Assembly: GCA_944383835.1 (NCBI GenBank)
Contig: CALWRE010000035.1
Location: forward strand, 1 to 46,249
DNA: 46,249 bases
Direction of reading: 5' to 3'
From: an uncultured Lachnospiraceae bacterium
GTDB lineage: Bacteria; Bacillota; Clostridia; Lachnospirales; Lachnospiraceae
The notes beneath the pieces are model-generated. The model saw only the letters and a program-made list of their open reading frames with translations, did no database searches and had not been told where the DNA came from. Of the stretch, positions 16,881 to 25,541 are shown in pieces; within the stretch, counting starts at the first letter, position 1; each line of letters starts with the position of its first letter. The position numbers and the translations under genes are program-made.

Positions 16881-17948
16881 ATGAAAAAACCGAGAATTAT
16901 CCTGGCGGATCGGGACGAAAGCTATATGGCTGCCCTGCAGTCTGCCTTTGCCGAGAGCTTTTTTGGCAGGATAGAGCTGGAGGCGATTACGGATCCCGCT
17001 TATTTTCAGGAGCTCTTTGCCAGCCCGCAGCGGGCGGATATCGCGGTGATGGCGGAGGAATTTTATTCGCCGTCCATGGAGCGGCATCCTATAACGGAGC
17101 TCTTTTTGCTGACCGAGCAGCGGGAGGAAGAGGAAGCAGGCGGGGCGGGGACCAGTCGGATTTTTAAATATTCCAGCCCGCAGGAAATCGTCCGCGAGAC
17201 CGCCGGCAGATGCCCGGATGCGTTTCGCCGGGACACAGGGAAGGAGGGCAGGACGCGGCTCATCCTGGTCTGTTCCGCCTGCGGAGGCGTGGGCAAGACC
17301 ACGGCCGCCCTGGGGATCTGCGCCTGCCTTGCGGCAAACCGCAGGAGGGTTCTGTATATCAACGCGGCCGGACTGCAGGTCTTTGGCTGGCTTCTGGAGG
17401 ATAGAACCCCTATCGATTTTCCGCAGGCCTGCCTGCGGCCGGAGAGCGAGGACGATGCCCTCTACCGGGAAATCCGTCCGCTGATACGAAAGGAGAGTTT
17501 TTACTACCTCCCTCCCTTTCGCGGGGCATTGCTGGCGGCGGGTGCGGATTGGCGCGTCTATGAAAAGCTGGCCGTTTCGGCCGCGGGTGCGGGGGAGTTT
17601 GACCATATCGTCGTCGATGCGGATGCGGGCCTGGACGAAGGGAAGGCTAGGCTTATGGATCTGGCCTCCAAGGTCGTCGTGGTGACGGCCCAGACCGAGG
17701 CGGCCGTCTATGCGACGAATGCTCTGCTTCACAATATAGAAGGGGCTGACGGGGAGAAATACCTGTTTGTCTGCAATCATTTTACCGAAGGAGGGAGCGG
17801 GGATGCCGCGCTATGGGAAAGGGCGGAATTTTCCGTGGATGAGCACATCGGCTACAGGGAGGATTATGGACGGACTGGGCGGACAGACTGGGCGAAGGAC
17901 AGAGGGATGCAGAGAATCGCTTTTCTGACTATGCAGGGGGAAGAATGA
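16881..17948 (+). CDS. CpaE/ParA-like ATPase with degenerate receiver domain
   Basis: The 355-residue protein begins at ATG 16881 with GGGAGGA upstream. Its first ~110 residues (KPRIILADRDESYMAALQSA) look like a response-regulator receiver fold, as in CpaE. A SIMIBI-class ATPase domain follows, with P-loop CSACGGVGKTT (about 131-141), a switch region around FDHIVVDADAGLD and a VVVVTAQTEAAV strand. The usual deviant Walker A signature is KGGVGKT; here the first lysine is replaced by cysteine while the second P-loop lysine is kept. CpaE-type ATPases position pilus and secretion machines. In this operon it may localise or regulate the EssC ATPase encoded two genes downstream. Confidence 0.85.
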   Translation: MKKPRIILADRDESYMAALQSAFAESFFGRIELEAITDPAYFQELFASPQRADIAVMAEEFYSPSMERHPITELFLLTEQREEEEAGGAGTSRIFKYSSPQEIVRETAGRCPDAFRRDTGKEGRTRLILVCSACGGVGKTTAALGICACLAANRRRVLYINAAGLQVFGWLLEDRTPIDFPQACLRPESEDDALYREIRPLIRKESFYYLPPFRGALLAAGADWRVYEKLAVSAAGAGEFDHIVVDADAGLDEGKARLMDLASKVVVVTAQTEAAVYATNALLHNIEGADGEKYLFVCNHFTEGGSGDAALWERAEFSVDEHIGYREDYGRTGRTDWAKDRGMQRIAFLTMQGEE

Positions 17949-18229
17949 GCAGGGATTGGGTGACGGTTGTTTTTATCATGACGGAACGAAAAGAGGAGAG
18001 GGAGATAGAAATTCCCCTCTTCCTCACGGCAAACGAGCTGATTCTGGCTCTGTCCAAGGCCTACGGACTGGATATGGATCTTTCCCATATCAGCAGCTGC
18101 TGTCTCATGGCGGAGAATCCCATTGCCCTGTTAAAGGGGAGTAAAACGCTGGAGGCGTTCGGCCTTCGGAATGGGACGGTAATCTATTTCACAGGGAAGG
18201 AGGGAGGAGGAGATGGAAGACCGGTATAA
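17945..18229 (+). CDS. esaB: EsaB/YukD-type ubiquitin-like T7SS protein
   Basis: The 94-residue protein has the beta-grasp pattern of YukD: a first strand (WVTVVFIM), EIEIPLFLTANELILALSKAYGL with the conserved helix, and a last strand GTVIYFTG. EsaB/YukD proteins are essential cytoplasmic regulators of Firmicutes T7SSs and sometimes occur as domains fused to membrane subunits. The ATG overlaps the previous stop (17945-17948), and its own 3' end overlaps the EssC start by 17 bases, which indicates strict co-translation with the motor. Confidence 0.88.
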   Translation: MSRDWVTVVFIMTERKEEREIEIPLFLTANELILALSKAYGLDMDLSHISSCCLMAENPIALLKGSKTLEAFGLRNGTVIYFTGKEGGGDGRPV

Positions 18230-21200
18230 GCTTACGATTGAGGGCCGCAATCTTTACAGGGAGGCGGAGCTGGGGCCGGATCTGGACGAGCTGTCGGTGG
18301 GCACTGCTCCAACGAGCGGGGTTAGGCTGCGCCGCGATCTGTTTTTTGCCCCGATTGAGCTGAGGCTTCGCAAGGCTGCGGGGGAGTGGAGCCTGTTCTG
18401 CCCGGATCATCTGTATCTGTCGGTGGGGGACGTGCGCAGGCTTTTGGTCAAAAAGCTGGCCCACGGCGACGAGATCCAGGTGCGGTATCGGGATTCGGAC
18501 CAGGAGGTTTTCACCCTGTCTTTTCGCCTTGACTTTGACTATGGGCGAAAGGACTACAATCTGGAAATCGATCTCTCCGGCAAAGACCAGCTCCGGATCG
18601 GAGGGGCGGAGGGCAGCGATCTTTTCCTGGAGAGCCCCTATCTGGGGAGGGACTTCCTGCTCCTTAAAAGGGAGGGCGGAAAAATCCGCCTCTATGACAA
18701 GGGGAGCCGCTGCGGCGTCTATGTAAATGGGGTGAGAATCCGGGAGACAGAAGAATTGAAGGAGCACGACTTTTTTTCCTGTGCCGATTTTTCCTTCTAT
18801 TACAGGAATGGCAGGCTTTATGCCGCGGACTGCGCCAGGATGCGGCCAAACGGACTGGAAGCCAGGAGAATCGATCACTGGGCCTCCCCGTTTTCCTATC
18901 CCTGGTTTAACCGCGGCACGCGGCTTCGGTATGCGATCCCGCAGATACGGCTGGAAATACGGCAGGCGGCCCCGCCGCCGGCAAAGCCGAAGAAAAACAT
19001 CGTCCTGGCGGTGCTTCCTTCCCTGGTCATGCTGGCCTTGACCATAGTCCTTCGCGGCCTGATGGGAGGGGGAGGCGTTTTTGTGGTCTACAGCGCTGCC
19101 TCCATGGGGCTGGGAGCCGCCATGTCCGCCGCGGCCTTTGTAATGGAAAACAGGGAATATAAGAGGGAAACGGAAAAGAGGATCGATGCCTATAAGCGGT
19201 ATATGGAAGATAAAAGGAGGGAGATCGAAGGGGCGCGGGCTGACGAGCTGCGCATCAGAAGGCAGATGCATCCGGCTCTGGAGGACAGTCTGCGGGAGGC
19301 GCAGATCTTTGGCAGCCGTCTGTTTGAAAGAAGTCCGGAGGATGAGGACTTCCTGCAGGTCTATCTGGGAAAAGGAAGGGTGGAATCGGCCAATCCCATT
19401 GGCTGCAGCCGCCAGGAGTTTATCGACGGGGAGGATTCGCTGGCGGCTTTGCCGCAGCAGACGGCGGAGAGCTTTCGCTATCTGGAAAACGCCCCTGTGG
19501 CCGTCGATCTGCGGCCTGCCTGCGCCGTCGGGGTCGCCGGGCCGGCAGAGGCGCTTCGGGAAATGTTTCAAAATATGGTCCTCGATATTGCCATCCGGAA
19601 TTTTTACCGCGAGGTGAAAATGGTATTTATCCTGCGGGAGGAGGACTGCCCTCCCTTTCGGTGGCTTCGCTGGCTGCCCCATGGGCAGAGCGAGGAGCTG
19701 GGCCTGCGCTATATTGTCTGCGATGAAGAGAGCCAGGGCGTGATCCTGGAGGAGGTCTATGGGATCCTCTCGGCCAGGGAAACGACTGTCGGGGAAAAAA
19801 CGGATTTTGGCGAATGGTACCTGGTGTTTGTCACCGATCTCGCTGCCATCCGGACCCATCCTCTTTTCCGCCATGTAAAAAAAGCGGCCGACTATGGCTT
19901 CACCTTTGTTTTCTTTTCCCAATGGGAAGCGCTTCTGCCCCAGGGCTGCACCCAGATCATCCGGCTGGGGGAGGAGGGAAAGGGGAGGGTTATCCCGGCG
20001 GAAAACGGAGATTTAGGGATAGATTTTTCCTATCCGCTTATCCACGACAGGGCAGCGAACCTGGCGGCGCACCGGCTGGGAGGGATCCGGGCGGAGGAGG
20101 TTTCCCCGGAGGGAGAGCTGCCTTCGCAGATCACAATGTTTGAGATGCTGGACATCCTCTCGACGGAGGATATTGACCTGGGCAGCCGGTGGGAAAAGGC
20201 GGAGAGCTGGCGCAGCCTGGCCGCGCCCATCGGCGTCCGGGCGAAAAACCAACTGGTATACCTGGATATCGGTGATAAGCCGGGGGCTCACGGCCCCCAC
20301 GGCCTGGTGGCGGGAACCACCGGCTCGGGCAAATCGGAGGTACTGCAGACCTATATCCTGTCGATGGCCGTATTGTTCCATCCCCATCAGGTGCGCTTTG
20401 TCCTCATCGATTTTAAAGGAGGGGGGATGGCGAATCAGTTCCGGCGGCTGCCGCATCTTGCCGGGACGATTACCAATATCGACGGCAGGGAAATAAAGCG
20501 CTCCCTGCTTTCCATCAAGGCGGAGCTTCGCAAGCGGCAGGAAATCTTCGCGGAAAGCGGAGTCAACCATATCGACGATTACAGCAGGCTGTATAAGAAG
20601 GGAAGGGTTTCTGTGCCTCTGCCCCATCTGATTCTGATTGTCGATGAGTTTGCCCAGCTCAAGCAGGAATATCCGGATTTTATGAAGGAACTGATCGCCG
20701 CGGCCCGGATTGGCCGTACCCTGGGAATCCATCTGATCCTTTCGACGCAGAAGCCGGCCGGCGTTGTGGACGCACAGATCTGGTCCAATTCCCGGTTTCG
20801 CCTCTGCCTGAAGGTGCAGTCTAAGGAGGACAGCAGCGAGATGCTGAAAAACCCGCTGGCGGCGGAGATTACAGAACCGGGGCGGGCCTATTTCCAGGTG
20901 GGAAGCAACGAGGTCTTCACCCTCTTTCAGTCCGCGTACAGCGGGGCCGCCGTGCCGGAGGGGAACGGGGAAAGAGAGAGGGAGTATGCAATCTGGGAGA
21001 GAAACTTCTGGGGAAAGAGGACGCTTACATATACCAGCAAAAAGGCGGGAGCGGCGGAAGGGGACGGTTCGCAGCTGCAGGCCATCGTGGACCATATCGC
21101 CGCCTACTGCCGCAGGCAGGAGATGGAACTTCTCCCTGTGATCTGCCTGCCGCCCCTGGAGGACTGGATTTCCACCGCTGCGCTCACCGGCTGGAACCGG

Positions 21201-22712
21201 GAGGGGAGGGAAATCGCCGTGCCCATCGGCATATACGACGACCCGGAGCGGCAGAGGCAGGGGATCGTCCGGCTTGACGTTTCGCGGGACAATATTCTTA
21301 TCGTGGGCTCTGCCCAGACCGGAAAGTCCGTCCTGCTGCAGACGCTGGCCTACGAACTGATCCGCCTGTACGGGCCGCAGGAGGTCAGCCTGTATCTGGT
21401 GGACTGCGGCAGCCTGACGCTGCGCCTTTTTGAGGCTTCCGCCCATGTGGGCGGGGTGGTGCTGGCAAGCGAGGAAGAAAAGGGCAGAAATCTGTTTAAG
21501 CTCCTGGACGAAGAGGTGATCCGGAGAAAGAAGCTTTTGGCGGACAGAGGAGTGGGAACTTTTGCCGCCTATCTGGAGGCAGGGTACGGGGATCTGCCCC
21601 TCCTCCTTGTCCTCATCGACAATGTGGCTGCCTTTAAGGAGTATTTTCCCAGGCAGGCGGACGAGCTTGGCAGGCTCAGCCGTGAGGCCCAGGGCGTAGG
21701 ACTGTCCTTTGTGGTAACGGCGGCCTCGGCCAGCGTCCTTCCTTACCGCACCCAGGCCAATTTCGGCTGCAGGCTGGCCTTCCGCTGCAACGATGCCGGC
21801 GAGTATGGCTCCCTGTTTGGCCGCTGTAAGATAGCGCCTGGGGAAAATGCCGGCAGAGGACTCGTTATGCAGGGCAAAGATGTCCTCGAGTTTCAGGCGG
21901 CCATATTCGGGGAGGGGGAGAGGGAGGCGGACCGGAACCGGGAGCTTTGCAGATTCATCGAAAGGCGCAATGGGGAATGCAGCGGCCAGGCCGTGAAAAT
22001 TCCCATGATTCCAGGGCAGCTCTCCCTCGAAAAAATGCTGGAGGAAGAGGGGGCCGCCTTTCGGGACTGCGGCGTCCTGCCCATAGGGATGGATTTTGAT
22101 ACGGTGGATCTGACCTCGATCCGCCTTGGCTGCGACGGGTTTCTGGCCCTTTTCGGAGATGAGGCCAGGCGGGACAGATTCACCGAAAATCTGCTGCGGA
22201 TGCTGGGGGAGACGGCTGTCTTTCATTCCCTGCGGGTATGGATTGCGGACGACAGGGCGGGGAAACTTCGGCCCTTCTCCCGGCGGGGCTTTGCGGAGGA
22301 ATACACGGCAGATGATGAAGAAGGGCTTTTGTTGGCTGTTTCGTTTTGCGAAGATGTGCTGCGGGAAAAGGAGGACGGGGGTTACCGCATGCTGATCCTG
22401 GCGGGAGAGGAGGTCTTTCAGAAAATCTGCGCCGACCGGGAAAGGAGCAGGCGCTTTGCCCAGGCCTTGCAGCGGGCAGCACAGGAACAGTCCTTTTTTC
22501 TCCTTGCCGTCCCGAACCAGGCAGTGAATTGGAACTCCTCCGAGGCACTGCGGACGATCAAGGAGGAAAGGAGCGGTATCTTTTTCGGCGATCTTGCGGA
22601 CTGCAGGCTGTTTGAGATACCGGGAAGGGTAAAAGCGGCTCTTTCCTTTGACGGCACGACGGGATACCGGTTCAGAAGGGACGGCTGCTCCAAGATAAAG
22701 CTTTTTGAATGA
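18213..22712 (+). CDS. essC: EssC-type FtsK/SpoIIIE ATPase, T7SS motor
   Basis: EssC is the hexameric membrane motor that recognises and drives WXG100 substrates. The 1499-residue length is typical. Two N-terminal FHA-like domains (about 1-95 and 100-205) precede a two-helix membrane anchor near 261-310 (IVLAVLPSLVMLALTIVL). ATPase domain 1 has Walker A GTTGSGKS (about 700) and Walker B LILIVDEF. Domain 2 has Walker A GSAQTGKS (about 1031), but Walker B ends LIDN, so the catalytic Glu is replaced by Asn. Domain 3 has LFGDEARRDR in place of a P-loop and is degenerate. This graded loss fits the family, where domain 1 is catalytic and the others bind substrate. ATG 18213 follows GGAGGGAGGAGG. 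Confidence 0.95.
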   Translation: MEDRYKLTIEGRNLYREAELGPDLDELSVGTAPTSGVRLRRDLFFAPIELRLRKAAGEWSLFCPDHLYLSVGDVRRLLVKKLAHGDEIQVRYRDSDQEVFTLSFRLDFDYGRKDYNLEIDLSGKDQLRIGGAEGSDLFLESPYLGRDFLLLKREGGKIRLYDKGSRCGVYVNGVRIRETEELKEHDFFSCADFSFYYRNGRLYAADCARMRPNGLEARRIDHWASPFSYPWFNRGTRLRYAIPQIRLEIRQAAPPPAKPKKNIVLAVLPSLVMLALTIVLRGLMGGGGVFVVYSAASMGLGAAMSAAAFVMENREYKRETEKRIDAYKRYMEDKRREIEGARADELRIRRQMHPALEDSLREAQIFGSRLFERSPEDEDFLQVYLGKGRVESANPIGCSRQEFIDGEDSLAALPQQTAESFRYLENAPVAVDLRPACAVGVAGPAEALREMFQNMVLDIAIRNFYREVKMVFILREEDCPPFRWLRWLPHGQSEELGLRYIVCDEESQGVILEEVYGILSARETTVGEKTDFGEWYLVFVTDLAAIRTHPLFRHVKKAADYGFTFVFFSQWEALLPQGCTQIIRLGEEGKGRVIPAENGDLGIDFSYPLIHDRAANLAAHRLGGIRAEEVSPEGELPSQITMFEMLDILSTEDIDLGSRWEKAESWRSLAAPIGVRAKNQLVYLDIGDKPGAHGPHGLVAGTTGSGKSEVLQTYILSMAVLFHPHQVRFVLIDFKGGGMANQFRRLPHLAGTITNIDGREIKRSLLSIKAELRKRQEIFAESGVNHIDDYSRLYKKGRVSVPLPHLILIVDEFAQLKQEYPDFMKELIAAARIGRTLGIHLILSTQKPAGVVDAQIWSNSRFRLCLKVQSKEDSSEMLKNPLAAEITEPGRAYFQVGSNEVFTLFQSAYSGAAVPEGNGEREREYAIWERNFWGKRTLTYTSKKAGAAEGDGSQLQAIVDHIAAYCRRQEMELLPVICLPPLEDWISTAALTGWNREGREIAVPIGIYDDPERQRQGIVRLDVSRDNILIVGSAQTGKSVLLQTLAYELIRLYGPQEVSLYLVDCGSLTLRLFEASAHVGGVVLASEEEKGRNLFKLLDEEVIRRKKLLADRGVGTFAAYLEAGYGDLPLLLVLIDNVAAFKEYFPRQADELGRLSREAQGVGLSFVVTAASASVLPYRTQANFGCRLAFRCNDAGEYGSLFGRCKIAPGENAGRGLVMQGKDVLEFQAAIFGEGEREADRNRELCRFIERRNGECSGQAVKIPMIPGQLSLEKMLEEEGAAFRDCGVLPIGMDFDTVDLTSIRLGCDGFLALFGDEARRDRFTENLLRMLGETAVFHSLRVWIADDRAGKLRPFSRRGFAEEYTADDEEGLLLAVSFCEDVLREKEDGGYRMLILAGEEVFQKICADRERSRRFAQALQRAAQEQSFFLLAVPNQAVNWNSSEALRTIKEERSGIFFGDLADCRLFEIPGRVKAALSFDGTTGYRFRRDGCSKIKLFE

Positions 22713-22721
22713 GGAGGGAAA

Positions 22722-23048
22722 ATGGGAAAGGATAAGAACACAGGGCCCCGCCCTGGCAGGATTGAAACGGCGAGGCTTTGCGAGGCGCATGGCAGAATGC
22801 GGGAAATTGCCGAGGCCTACGGCAGGGTGAACGCACAGGTCCACGGGATTACGAATGAGGTAAAGGAAAATTGGGTGGGAAAGGGAAGAAACGAATTTGA
22901 ATTTCAGTATAAAATCCTGATCCGCAAGGTCGATGATTTCGGCGAGGCGCTTTTGGATATTTACGACGCCCTCGTGGAGGCGCAGGCGCAATACGAGACG
23001 GCGGACGATGCGCTTCGGAAGGAATTTGTGAAGGCGATCCGGAGTTAG
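22722..23048 (+). CDS. WXG100-like secreted protein 1
   Basis: This 108-residue, predicted helical hairpin protein has the W-x-G turn in KENWVGKGRNEFEFQ at about residues 45-60, with helices on either side. WXG100 proteins are small T7SS substrates secreted as dimers and often act as partners for larger effectors. ATG 22722 has GAGGAGGG immediately upstream and follows the EssC stop by nine bases. The extended basic N-terminus (GKDKNTGPRPGR) is unusual. Position directly before a coiled-coil protein and a candidate effector suggests that it is a targeting partner for that effector rather than the general substrate. Confidence 0.8.
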   Translation: MGKDKNTGPRPGRIETARLCEAHGRMREIAEAYGRVNAQVHGITNEVKENWVGKGRNEFEFQYKILIRKVDDFGEALLDIYDALVEAQAQYETADDALRKEFVKAIRS

Positions 23049-23060
23049 GGAGGCGAGAGG

Positions 23061-23516
23061 ATGAACAGCGGGGATTATTATGCGCACTACAGGCAGAAGG
23101 AGGAAGAGGCGAACCAATGCGAAGGCCAGCTGCAGAAGCTGCGCAGTCTCTGGCGCACGCTGACGGAAAACATGGAAGACAAGATTGAGGCCGTCAATCA
23201 GGCGTTGGAAGACCTCGACGAAAGCCTCCGTCAGGCGGTTCGCCATAACGACGCCTCCCCGGCCTATGCCTGGGACGGGACAGAGGACAGGGAAAAATCC
23301 CCTTTCTCAGACGCCTGGCTCAGCGCGGCGGTGCAGGGGCTGGAGGCGGAAATATCCCGTCTAAAACGGCAGAAAGAAGCGGCGGAAAATGACAGAGATT
23401 CTTTTTACAGCCAGTACCGGCAGGCGAAAGAGGCGGAGGAAAGGGCGGAAAGGGAGAGAAGAGAGCGCGAGCTCATGGCGGAGCTTGCACGTCTTTTGAA
23501 AGGGGGAGGAAAATGA
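23061..23516 (+). CDS. Coiled-coil protein resembling DUF5082/YwqH-type effector partners
   Basis: The 151-residue protein is almost entirely predicted helix, with two coiled-coil stretches (LRSLWRTLTENMEDKIEAVN; AAVQGLEAEISRLKRQKEAA) and a very charged C-terminal region (AERERRERELMAELARLL). It starts 12 bases after WXG100-like protein 1 behind GGGAGGCGAG. In LXG effector operons, small helical proteins of this size and position (DUF5082 type, and the Lap partners) bind the effector N-terminus and target it for secretion. The assignment here is from architecture and position; direct similarity is only weak to my eye. Confidence 0.65.
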   Translation: MNSGDYYAHYRQKEEEANQCEGQLQKLRSLWRTLTENMEDKIEAVNQALEDLDESLRQAVRHNDASPAYAWDGTEDREKSPFSDAWLSAAVQGLEAEISRLKRQKEAAENDRDSFYSQYRQAKEAEERAERERRERELMAELARLLKGGGK

Positions 23517-24913
23517 GCACGGCAGCAATATCATACAAAAGGCTGGAAGAGGCGTCCGGCCAGGCGCAGACGACGGCAAAGAGGCTGGATCGGTACAGGG
23601 AAAGCCTCTGGGACGATGTGTACCGGAAACTGGACGACTGGGGTCTGGCGCAGGAGGCCATGGCAAACGTGGGCGGTAAAATAGCCCAGCTGGAAGAGAG
23701 GAGAGATCAATATGATGCCTTTGCAAAGGCGCTTGCGGACTTACAGGAGAGATGCCGGGAAACCGACGAGGAGGTGGAGAGGAGAGCGGCGGAGCTGACC
23801 GGTTCCTTTAAGGAAAATCATGGAATACGAAGCGGCTTCTTTGAAAACACAGTGGGGCATTTTTGCGTGAGCCTGGGGAACCGCTCGGCTGCCGGCCGGT
23901 GGCTGGAGGACCGGCAGGATGACTTTTACGCCGCAGCAGACGGTTTAAAGGAATGGATTCGGGCGCAGTTTGATTTCGGCGGGGGCAGGGAGTATTTGAA
24001 AGGGACGGTGGCGGGAATATTGGAGACAGCCGCCGGTTTTCTCACCGTCGTCTCGGGAATCGCCGCCCTGGCGGCCGCTCTTACCGCCACGGTTGTCACC
24101 GGCGGGGCGGCTGTGGCAGCCATTGCGGCCATTGTCGGAGGAACGATTACGCTGATAAACGGGCTGGTCAATATGCAGAACGAAGAAGAGGCCTTCCGGG
24201 CGGCGCAGGCGGGGGATCCGTCGACGGCGAGAAGGCGCAGCGAAGTGAACAGCCTGCAGGACTACATGCGTTCGTCCTTCCTTTTTGGAGCGGACGGGGA
24301 AAACTATGAATACAGCCGGCTTTACAACGGCCTGGCCCTGGGGATGGATCTGGCAAGCCTTGCCTGCGCCGTCACCTCGTTGGTTCGCGGAGCCGGAAAA
24401 TTGCTTGGAAACGGCTGCAAATGGATTTCTGCGAACTGGGGGGATATACGGGCGGCGATCCGGGTCCGCGGCCTGCCCGCCCTGGGGGACTATGTGAGCG
24501 TGCGGATCTTTGCCGATTTTGGGGAGAATCTGTCACGGGAGTTTTTTGATTTTAGCAGTGTGCAGAGGGGAGCCGGCTCGATAAAGAATATGATAAATCT
24601 GCCCAAAGAGATGCTGACAGACGGCGTCACCCTGTCAAGCCTTGCAGGCTTAGGGATTTCCGGCATCCTTCTTCCGGGGCTGACGGCCTTTTCGGTGGAC
24701 AGCGCCGAACCTAAAATTGCCCTGGGGGAAGGGGGCCAGCTGTATTTTGACTTTACGGAAAATATAAGGGTGAGCGAGATAACGGACCTCTTAAAAAGAG
24801 GGAGCGGAGTGATAGCGGATTTCCGGAGGCTCTTTCCTTCAAAGCTTTCCTCTCTTTTACAGGTGCTGGGTAAATTTTCAGAGGAAGGAGGGGTGTGCTT
24901 TGGAACCGTATAA
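23513..24913 (+). CDS. Candidate T7SS effector: helical N-terminus and glycine-rich hydrophobic core
   Basis: The 466-residue protein overlaps its upstream partner gene by ATGA. Residues 1-150 are helical and polar, as in LXG-type secretion domains. Residues about 163-222 are a Gly/Ala-rich hydrophobic stretch (GIAALAAALTATVVTGGAAV, AAIVGGTITLINGLV) that could insert into membranes. Further hydrophobic segments appear near 275-300 and 373-395 (LAGLGISGILLPGLTAF). I recognise no nuclease, NADase or other toxin motif. The architecture recalls membrane-depolarising effectors such as TspA more than enzymatic toxins. A structural role in the apparatus is the main alternative. Confidence 0.6.
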   Translation: MSTAAISYKRLEEASGQAQTTAKRLDRYRESLWDDVYRKLDDWGLAQEAMANVGGKIAQLEERRDQYDAFAKALADLQERCRETDEEVERRAAELTGSFKENHGIRSGFFENTVGHFCVSLGNRSAAGRWLEDRQDDFYAAADGLKEWIRAQFDFGGGREYLKGTVAGILETAAGFLTVVSGIAALAAALTATVVTGGAAVAAIAAIVGGTITLINGLVNMQNEEEAFRAAQAGDPSTARRRSEVNSLQDYMRSSFLFGADGENYEYSRLYNGLALGMDLASLACAVTSLVRGAGKLLGNGCKWISANWGDIRAAIRVRGLPALGDYVSVRIFADFGENLSREFFDFSSVQRGAGSIKNMINLPKEMLTDGVTLSSLAGLGISGILLPGLTAFSVDSAEPKIALGEGGQLYFDFTENIRVSEITDLLKRGSGVIADFRRLFPSKLSSLLQVLGKFSEEGGVCFGTV

Positions 24914-25532
24914 TCCGGATGCATATAACCTGGGTACATATAACCCGAAAGAGCCTAATTATGTGCTGAAAGTCAAGGAGGCAGTGCAGATACCGGAGAA
25001 AAGATGGTCCGGCAGGAGGATTTTCAAAATCTGCGTATTTGCCCTGATCGCCGCCATCGCCGCCCTTTCTTTGCTGCTGCGGGAGAATCTCTTTTTGGAA
25101 ATGTCCAGGGCTGCAAGGCTGTTTTTAGCCGCCCTGGTTCTGGGTGCCCTGGCGGCGGGAAGAAGGAGGATGGTGTATTCTCTTTCCACGCTGGAGCTGC
25201 GGTTTTTTGACGACGGCTTTGTCCTGTATATTCCCCGGCGCTGCTACGGCGCACACGCCGCCCGAAGGGAGAGTACGGAGATGAAATATGCGGAGGTTGC
25301 GAAATGCGTATATAACGAAGCGGTAGGCCTGATTAAAATATATGGAAGCGGAACATACACCTGGCAGGACTATCAGGCGGACGGAACCCTTTCCGAAGCG
25401 CCGGCGAAGGTCAGGCATTTTACCGATGGGATGATCTATTTCACCACTTTCATGGAGCTGACAACGGATTTTGTCCGGGAAATAGAGGAGCACTCTCCTC
25501 TGCATGTGCTTACCGGAGAGGAACGGAGGTGA
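24900..25532 (+). CDS. Two-helix membrane protein, candidate immunity protein (YcxB-like layout)
   Basis: The 210-residue protein starts at TTG 24900. This start is set by a strong GGAAGGAGGGG (24883-24893) and overlaps the effector gene by 14 bases. A short polar N-terminus (PDAYNLGTYNPKEP) leads to two membrane helices (about 41-60 and 70-86). A beta-rich cytosolic part follows (LELRFFDDGFVLYIPRR, AVGLIKIYGSGTYTWQDY), the layout of YcxB-like and other PH-fold membrane proteins. An immediately downstream, overlapping membrane protein is the classic place for an immunity protein to a membrane-active effector. No direct evidence of immunity function is visible, and a general T7SS accessory role is possible. 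Confidence 0.7.
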   Translation: MEPYNPDAYNLGTYNPKEPNYVLKVKEAVQIPEKRWSGRRIFKICVFALIAAIAALSLLLRENLFLEMSRAARLFLAALVLGALAAGRRRMVYSLSTLELRFFDDGFVLYIPRRCYGAHAARRESTEMKYAEVAKCVYNEAVGLIKIYGSGTYTWQDYQADGTLSEAPAKVRHFTDGMIYFTTFMELTTDFVREIEEHSPLHVLTGEERR

Positions 25533-25541
25533 AGACGGCGG

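Noticed and set aside
20013-23246. A 1077-codon open frame on the minus strand opposite essC (and a 577-codon one at 18189-19922)
   Set aside because: They are antisense shadows of GC-rich codon usage in essC, whose plus-strand frame has clear family motifs. The antisense translations are Pro/Arg/Leu-rich with no recognisable domains.
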